Positions 41,830 to 45,216 of a stretch of 45,216 bases of DNA are shown one piece after another (positions within the stretch are counted from its first letter, which is position 1; each line of letters opens with the position of its first letter). The notes beneath the pieces are model-generated. The model was given only the letters and a program-made list of their open reading frames with translations. It was not told where the DNA came from and ran no database searches. A program made the translations under genes and the position numbers. The DNA is from an uncultured Acidimicrobiales bacterium. GTDB lineage: Bacteria > Actinomycetota > Acidimicrobiia > Acidimicrobiales > SZUA-35. The stretch is from assembly GCA_937925335.1 (NCBI GenBank), contig CALEWY010000117.1:1-45216 (forward strand), given 5' to 3'.

Positions 41830-42144
41830 GTGAAGTCAGCGCGATTCCGCTCAGCAGCTGAGGGCGACGTCCAGCAAGCGCTGGCGTATTACGTCGCTGA
41901 GGCCAGTGCCAGTGTGGCGACTCAGTTCATTGACGAGCTTGAGCGAACTGTCCGTCGGCTTGAGGCACACCCCGAGCTCGGTTCTCTGCGCTTTGCGTTT
42001 GAGCTGGACGTTCCTGGCCTGCGCACGTTGCGGCTCGAAGCGTTTCCCTACCTGGTCTTCTACCTCGTCCAGGGAGAAGCTCTCGACATCGTGCGGTTGC
42101 TGCATACAAGCCGGGATGTTCCCCCAACGCTTCTCGGCCCGTGA
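41830..42144 (+). CDS. parE: ParE-family toxin (RelE/ParE superfamily)
   Basis: This 104-residue protein has the ParE layout: RFRSAAEGDVQQALAYYVAEAS at the start, ATQFIDELERTVRRLEAHPELGSL in the helical hairpin and FPYLVFYLVQGEALDIVRLLHTSRD in the core strands. ParE toxins inhibit DNA gyrase. GTG 41830 directly follows the antitoxin stop, so the two are co-translated. No phage or plasmid genes are near. Confidence 0.93.
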   Translation: MKSARFRSAAEGDVQQALAYYVAEASASVATQFIDELERTVRRLEAHPELGSLRFAFELDVPGLRTLRLEAFPYLVFYLVQGEALDIVRLLHTSRDVPPTLLGP

Positions 42145-42180
42145 TGCCTTGGGGTGGCGACCTCTTGATGAATTGTGCGT

Positions 42181-42942
42181 TCAGTCGGCAAAGATCCGGC
42201 CGTAGCGGGTGACGCCGTTCGTCGGGCGCCCGGCTGTTCGAAGCGTGTGCCACAGAAGAGCAGTGTTGGCACTGACGACCGGGACTCCAGTGTCGCGTTC
42301 GACTGCATCGATCGCTCCGACCGCTCGAAACCCGTTGCCCCCGATGAGCACGAGATCGATGTCAGTGACGGCGCCACAGAGCCAACGGTGAAGGGCCCCC
42401 GGGTGCACGCTTCCTTGTCCTGATGGCAATCCGGCGGTCTCGGCTCGGGCCACGCCAACGTCGTTGCGAACCAGCCAGTCCTTGCCGAGATCAGTAAGTT
42501 CGGCCGGAAACCACGGCGGGTCGACGAGCAGCACCTTGGTTGCTTCGAAGTGTTCGACGGCAGCGAGGAGCGCCTGCCCGGTCGTCACGACCGGTTTCCC
42601 GTTGGCTCGTTCGCTGAGACGTGAAACGAGATCGCCGTCGTCGCCGACGTAGCTGGTCGATGTGAATGCGAGCGAATAGATGTCGATCGACGGCGGATTG
42701 AGCAGGCCGATGGCGTCGTCGAGTGGGCCGGCTGCTGCGACGTACTCGACGGGGGCGATCGCAATGCGGTCGGCCGCGGCTTCGACCGCTCCAACCGGGA
42801 AGCGAAAGCGGCTGGCGTTCACCGCGACACCGGTCGGAACGATTGCCGACCATTCGGACTCGGGCCCGACATCACCGTCGGGAACGAGGAGTCCAACTCG
42901 CAATCGGGCATCCCAACCGTCTGATTCAAACACTGTTGTCAC
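42181..42942 (-). CDS. Maleate isomerase / arylmalonate decarboxylase-family protein without catalytic cysteines
   Basis: This 253-residue protein follows the Asp/Glu racemase-type double Rossmann fold: RVGLLVPDGD, DIYSLAFTSTSYVG (87-99), KPVVTTGQALLAAVEHF and DLVLIGGNGFRAVGAIDAVERDTGVPVVSANTALLWHTL. Active members carry one Cys in each half. Here the first site reads AFTSTS (Phe93 at the expected position) and the second IGGNGF (Gly). The only Cys (189) is elsewhere. It may be a non-catalytic or re-purposed relative. The start is GTG 42942. It converges with parE. Confidence 0.82.
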   Translation of the reverse strand: MTTVFESDGWDARLRVGLLVPDGDVGPESEWSAIVPTGVAVNASRFRFPVGAVEAAADRIAIAPVEYVAAAGPLDDAIGLLNPPSIDIYSLAFTSTSYVGDDGDLVSRLSERANGKPVVTTGQALLAAVEHFEATKVLLVDPPWFPAELTDLGKDWLVRNDVGVARAETAGLPSGQGSVHPGALHRWLCGAVTDIDLVLIGGNGFRAVGAIDAVERDTGVPVVSANTALLWHTLRTAGRPTNGVTRYGRIFAD

Positions 42943-43160
42943 ACGGTCACCCTAGGAAGCTCGATCGGGCGGAGCGATTCGACACAAGGTGGATCGCCTT
43001 TGGCCCCCGTTGCCGAGATGTGGAGCCGAGAACTCGTGGTTCGACCCGCTTTCGGTTGGTGATGATCAGTGTGGCGCAGGGTTTCGGCGCCAGAGAACGC
43101 CCGTGTTTTCCCTGGTCTCAGCGGTTTGACGAGATTTCTCAAGAAAATTCTGTCAAACCC

Positions 43161-43186
43161 TGTCGAAAGCGCGTGGTTGCTGCGTC
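43161..43186 (+). promoter_or_regulatory. ECF-type promoter before the SRPBCC-YCII-sigma module
   Basis: TGTCGA (43161-43166), a 16-base spacer and CGTC (43183-43186) form a -35/-10 pair of ECF type. From memory, ECF42-group sigma factors use TGTCGA at -35. It lies about 44 bases before the SRPBCC ATG. An 8-bp inverted repeat (GGTTTGAC / GTCAAACC, 43123-43159) lies just upstream. The rest of the 287-base gap from 42943 shows no gene. Confidence 0.5.
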
Positions 43187-43229
43187 ACCTCGACAAGAAG
43201 CCGAACGAACCACACGAAGGAAGCCCACC

Positions 43230-43697
43230 ATGAGCAAGCACCCAACCATCCAAGTCACCGTCGAGCGGACCATCTCCGCCAGCCCCGAGGCGCTGTACGA
43301 CGTGGTCGCCGACGTCACCCGAGTCGGTGAACTGAGCCCGGAGTGCATCAAGGCTGAATGGATCGGCAAGGCCGATGGCCCTGAGGTCGGCGCTCGCTTC
43401 AAGGGCACCAACGAACTCGGCACGACGAGCTGGGCGACCAAGCCTCGAGTCACCGAAGCCGACCGCGGCAAGGTCTTTGAGTTCAAGGTACCGATGGGCT
43501 TCGGCCCGACCTGGCGCTACGAGTTCCACCCCGTCGAGGGCGGCACCCGCGTGGTGGAGTCGGTCGACCAGGCCAAGCCATCGCCGTGGTTCATTCGCCG
43601 AGCCCAGCGCAAGCAGGGCGTGACCGATCGTGGCGCACTCATCGCCGATGGCATGCAGCAGACGCTCGCCAACCTCGAGACCGCTATCACCGCCTGA
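43230..43697 (+). CDS. SRPBCC-family protein (polyketide cyclase/dehydratase-like)
   Basis: This 155-residue protein has the START/Bet v1 pattern: IQVTVERTISASPEALYDVVADVTRVGELSPECIKAEWIG, then GARFKGTNELG, and WRYEFHPVEGGTRVVES near the middle, ending in a long helix. Such proteins bind hydrophobic ligands or act as cyclases or chaperones. GAAGGA nine bases before ATG 43230 decides the start. It stands first in a cluster with YCII and an ECF sigma factor, and the ECF-like promoter lies in front of it. Confidence 0.88.
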   Translation: MSKHPTIQVTVERTISASPEALYDVVADVTRVGELSPECIKAEWIGKADGPEVGARFKGTNELGTTSWATKPRVTEADRGKVFEFKVPMGFGPTWRYEFHPVEGGTRVVESVDQAKPSPWFIRRAQRKQGVTDRGALIADGMQQTLANLETAITA

Positions 43698-43736
43698 TCG
43701 CTCTGCAAGCAACTCGTCACCATCAATCAGCAATCC

Positions 43737-43768
43737 AAGCAAACAGCAAGCCAAGCAAACAGCAAGCC
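43737..43768. repeat. 16-bp tandem repeat in A/C-rich leader
   Basis: AAGCAAACAGCAAGCC occurs twice in a row, followed by a decayed third copy, in the 138-base spacer between SRPBCC and YCII genes. The spacer is strongly A/C-rich on the coding strand. Confidence 0.8.
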
Positions 43769-43835
43769 AAGCAATCACCAAATCAATCAAACCAACCCCG
43801 GCGACTACTGTCGCCGCACACAAGGAGCACGACCA

Positions 43836-44195
43836 ATGGAATACATGATTCTTCTCAACTCTGACGAGAGCGCAGCCCCCGACTTCGCACCCGGCTCTGC
43901 CGAGTTCGAGGCGATGATGGGCGAATGGATGGCCTTCAACGCTGAACTCATCGAGGCCGGCAACTTCATCGGCGGCGCAAGCCTGGCGCCGACCGCTGCG
44001 GCCACCACGCTGCACAAGTCGCCCGACGGCAACAGCACGACCGATGGCCCCTACGCGGAGACCAAGGAGCAGCTCGGTGGCTACTACATCGTCGAGGCCG
44101 CCGATCTTGACGAGGCCCTCGCAATCGCAGCCCGAGTCCCAATCCCGTACGGCTCGTTCGAAGTGCGCCCGATCGCCTTCCGTCCCGAGGCCTGA
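43836..44195 (+). CDS. YCII-related (DGPF domain) protein
   Basis: This 119-residue ferredoxin-like-fold protein has MEYMILLNSDESA at the start and TDGPYAETKEQLGGYYIVEAADLDEALAIAARVP, the DGPF/DGPYAE signature. Genes of this type are known partners of ECF42-group sigma factors, and one follows here by 23 bases. Its biochemical role is not settled. AAGGAG nine bases before ATG 43836 is a strong ribosome site. Confidence 0.93.
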   Translation: MEYMILLNSDESAAPDFAPGSAEFEAMMGEWMAFNAELIEAGNFIGGASLAPTAAATTLHKSPDGNSTTDGPYAETKEQLGGYYIVEAADLDEALAIAARVPIPYGSFEVRPIAFRPEA

Positions 44196-44218
44196 GCGCC
44201 GGCGAGCGCGCAATCGGT

Positions 44219-45216
44219 ATGGGCGACGTTGATGCCGAACTGACCGTGTTGGTGCGCGAGCACGCTCCCCGCGTGCTCGCGCTGCTCGCCGGTCGGTTCG
44301 GTGATCTCGATCTCGCCGACGATGCCGTGGGCGATGCACTTGAGGAGGCCACCAATCGGTGGCCTACCGACGGTGTCCCGACCGTGCCGGCCGCCTGGCT
44401 CAACCGGGTGGCTCGCCGCAAGGCCATCGATCGGCTTCGACGAGCCGATTCGGCCAAGCGCCGCACCATCGCCGCTGCGCCCGAGCTCAACGCCGACCCA
44501 AACGACTCTGCGACCCCACTCGACGACATGATCGACTCCGACGCCTTCTTCACTCGCAATCAACTCACCAGCGACCGATCGTCCTCGCCTGACGACGATC
44601 CGGCGCTCGACGAACGCTTGGCCGGCGATCAACTCCGGCTCATCTTCCTCTGCTGTCACCCAGCGCTGAATCGCGATGCACAGGTGGCACTCACCCTCCG
44701 ATTGATCGGCGGCCTCACCACCGAAGAGATCGCCGCCGCCTACCTCATTCCGACCCCCACGCTCGCCCAACGCATCTCTCGGGCGAAAGCCAAGATTCGT
44801 GACGCTGGCATTCCGCTGGCGATGCCCGACGAACTCACCGATCGACTCGATTCGGTGCTCACCGCCCTCTACCTGGTCTTCAACGAGGGTTACCTCGGTC
44901 GGGGTGATGCCGAGGCTCCGATGCGAGTCGATTTATGTGAAGAGGCCCTCCGGCTCACGGCCACGCTCGCCATGTTGTTGCCCGACGAGGCAGAAGTGCA
45001 CGGGTTGATGGCGTTGGAGCTCTATCACCACGCACGCCGCGACACCCGCTTTGACGCCGGCGCCCAGCTCGTCCTCCTCGCCGATCAGGATCGAGCTCGG
45101 TGGGATCATCAAGCAATCAGTGCCGGCAACACCGAGCTCCACAGGGCGATGGCTCTCCGTCAGCCCGGCAGGTTTCAGCTTCAGGCACTTGTTGCCTCCC
45201 ACCACACGACCGCCGC
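44219..45216 (+). CDS. ECF RNA polymerase sigma factor, ECF42-like (partial, cut by window end)
   Basis: The visible 332 codons start at ATG 44219. Region 2 holds RFGDLDLADDAVGDALEEATNRWP and PAAWLNRVARRKAIDRLRR (about 20-80); region 4 holds LIFLCCHPALNRDAQVALTLRLIGGLTTEEIAAAYLIPTPTLAQRISRAKAKIR (about 140-195). A long C-terminal extension begins ALYLVFNEGYLGR (about 218-230) and includes LMALELYHHARRDTR, as in ECF42-type proteins with a TPR-like tail and no anti-sigma partner. It directs RNA polymerase to a few promoters, usually including its own DGPF cluster. Confidence 0.93.
   Translation, partial: MGDVDAELTVLVREHAPRVLALLAGRFGDLDLADDAVGDALEEATNRWPTDGVPTVPAAWLNRVARRKAIDRLRRADSAKRRTIAAAPELNADPNDSATPLDDMIDSDAFFTRNQLTSDRSSSPDDDPALDERLAGDQLRLIFLCCHPALNRDAQVALTLRLIGGLTTEEIAAAYLIPTPTLAQRISRAKAKIRDAGIPLAMPDELTDRLDSVLTALYLVFNEGYLGRGDAEAPMRVDLCEEALRLTATLAMLLPDEAEVHGLMALELYHHARRDTRFDAGAQLVLLADQDRARWDHQAISAGNTELHRAMALRQPGRFQLQALVASHHTTA

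Noticed and set aside
41595..42144. Toxin-antitoxin pair as sign of a mobile element
   Set aside because: No integrase, transposase, att repeat or change of base composition is seen around it.
43123..43159. GGTTTGAC/GTCAAACC inverted repeat as a terminator
   Set aside because: The loop is 21 bases, there is no T tract, and no gene reading towards it ends nearby; a regulatory site is more likely.
42723..43229. Long upstream extension of the SRPBCC frame
   Set aside because: The translation is Arg-rich without fold character, is antisense to the maleate-isomerase-family gene, and a good ribosome site marks ATG 43230.

Overview
The window is about 45 kb of high-GC, gene-dense bacterial DNA. 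The F420-type luciferase-like oxidoreductases, a DUF2510 protein, actinobacterial-style PadR, GNAT and ECF genes, frequent GTG starts and tightly overlapping NTGA start/stop junctions suggest an actinobacterium, most likely a marine or freshwater Acidimicrobiia (Ilumatobacter-like). That placement is inferred from gene content and style. I saw no rRNA, tRNA, CRISPR array, insertion sequence or replication origin, and no gene-free stretch longer than 300 bases.

Layout. (1) 1-6 kb: the tail of a fibronectin-III surface protein, then a leftward LLM oxidoreductase / MFS exporter / GNAT-like operon, facing a rightward SDR and acyl-CoA ligase pair (lipid or xenobiotic catabolism). (2) 6-8 kb: a second LLM oxidoreductase divergent from a TauD-type dioxygenase. 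(3) 8-10.7 kb: a PadR regulator followed by an NfeD/YqiJ-like protein and a flotillin. Matching 21-bp inverted-repeat boxes lie in front of padR and (twice) over the nfeD promoter, so PadR probably controls this membrane-microdomain operon. (4) 10.7-16.4 kb: a methyltransferase, two tandem paralogous secreted proteins, arylamine N-acetyltransferase, a SEC-C protein, an epoxide-hydrolase-like enzyme and a lipoprotein. (5) 16.4-21.3 kb: a 1248-residue fusion of a cellulose-synthase-like GT2, an acyltransferase-3 and a class-C beta-lactamase-like hydrolase, with a membrane protein upstream of it. (6) 21.3-27.9 kb: secreted and membrane accessory proteins, including a DUF2510 protein with three copies of a new-looking 150-residue repeat, and two short tandem-repeat tracts. 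(7) 27.8-39.7 kb: a surface-polysaccharide locus. It holds an O-antigen-ligase/Wzy-like protein, a sulfotransferase, a Wzx-like flippase, then eight rightward genes with ATGA/GTGA or similar overlaps: GT2, nucleoside-phosphorylase-like, two GT4, a nucleotidyltransferase-fold protein, two methyltransferases and a B12-type radical SAM enzyme. (8) 39.8-45.2 kb: a KhtT/KhtU-like K+/H+ antiporter pair, a ParD/ParE toxin-antitoxin pair, a maleate-isomerase-family protein lacking both catalytic cysteines, and an SRPBCC / YCII (DGPF) / ECF sigma factor module cut by the window end.

The best candidates for something undescribed are the triple-domain GT2-AT3-hydrolase fusion, the coupled nucleotidyltransferase / methyltransferase x2 / radical SAM block in the polysaccharide operon, and the PadR-box-controlled NfeD-flotillin operon. 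A recurring small-scale curiosity is short tandem duplication, twice running across a gene's stop codon.
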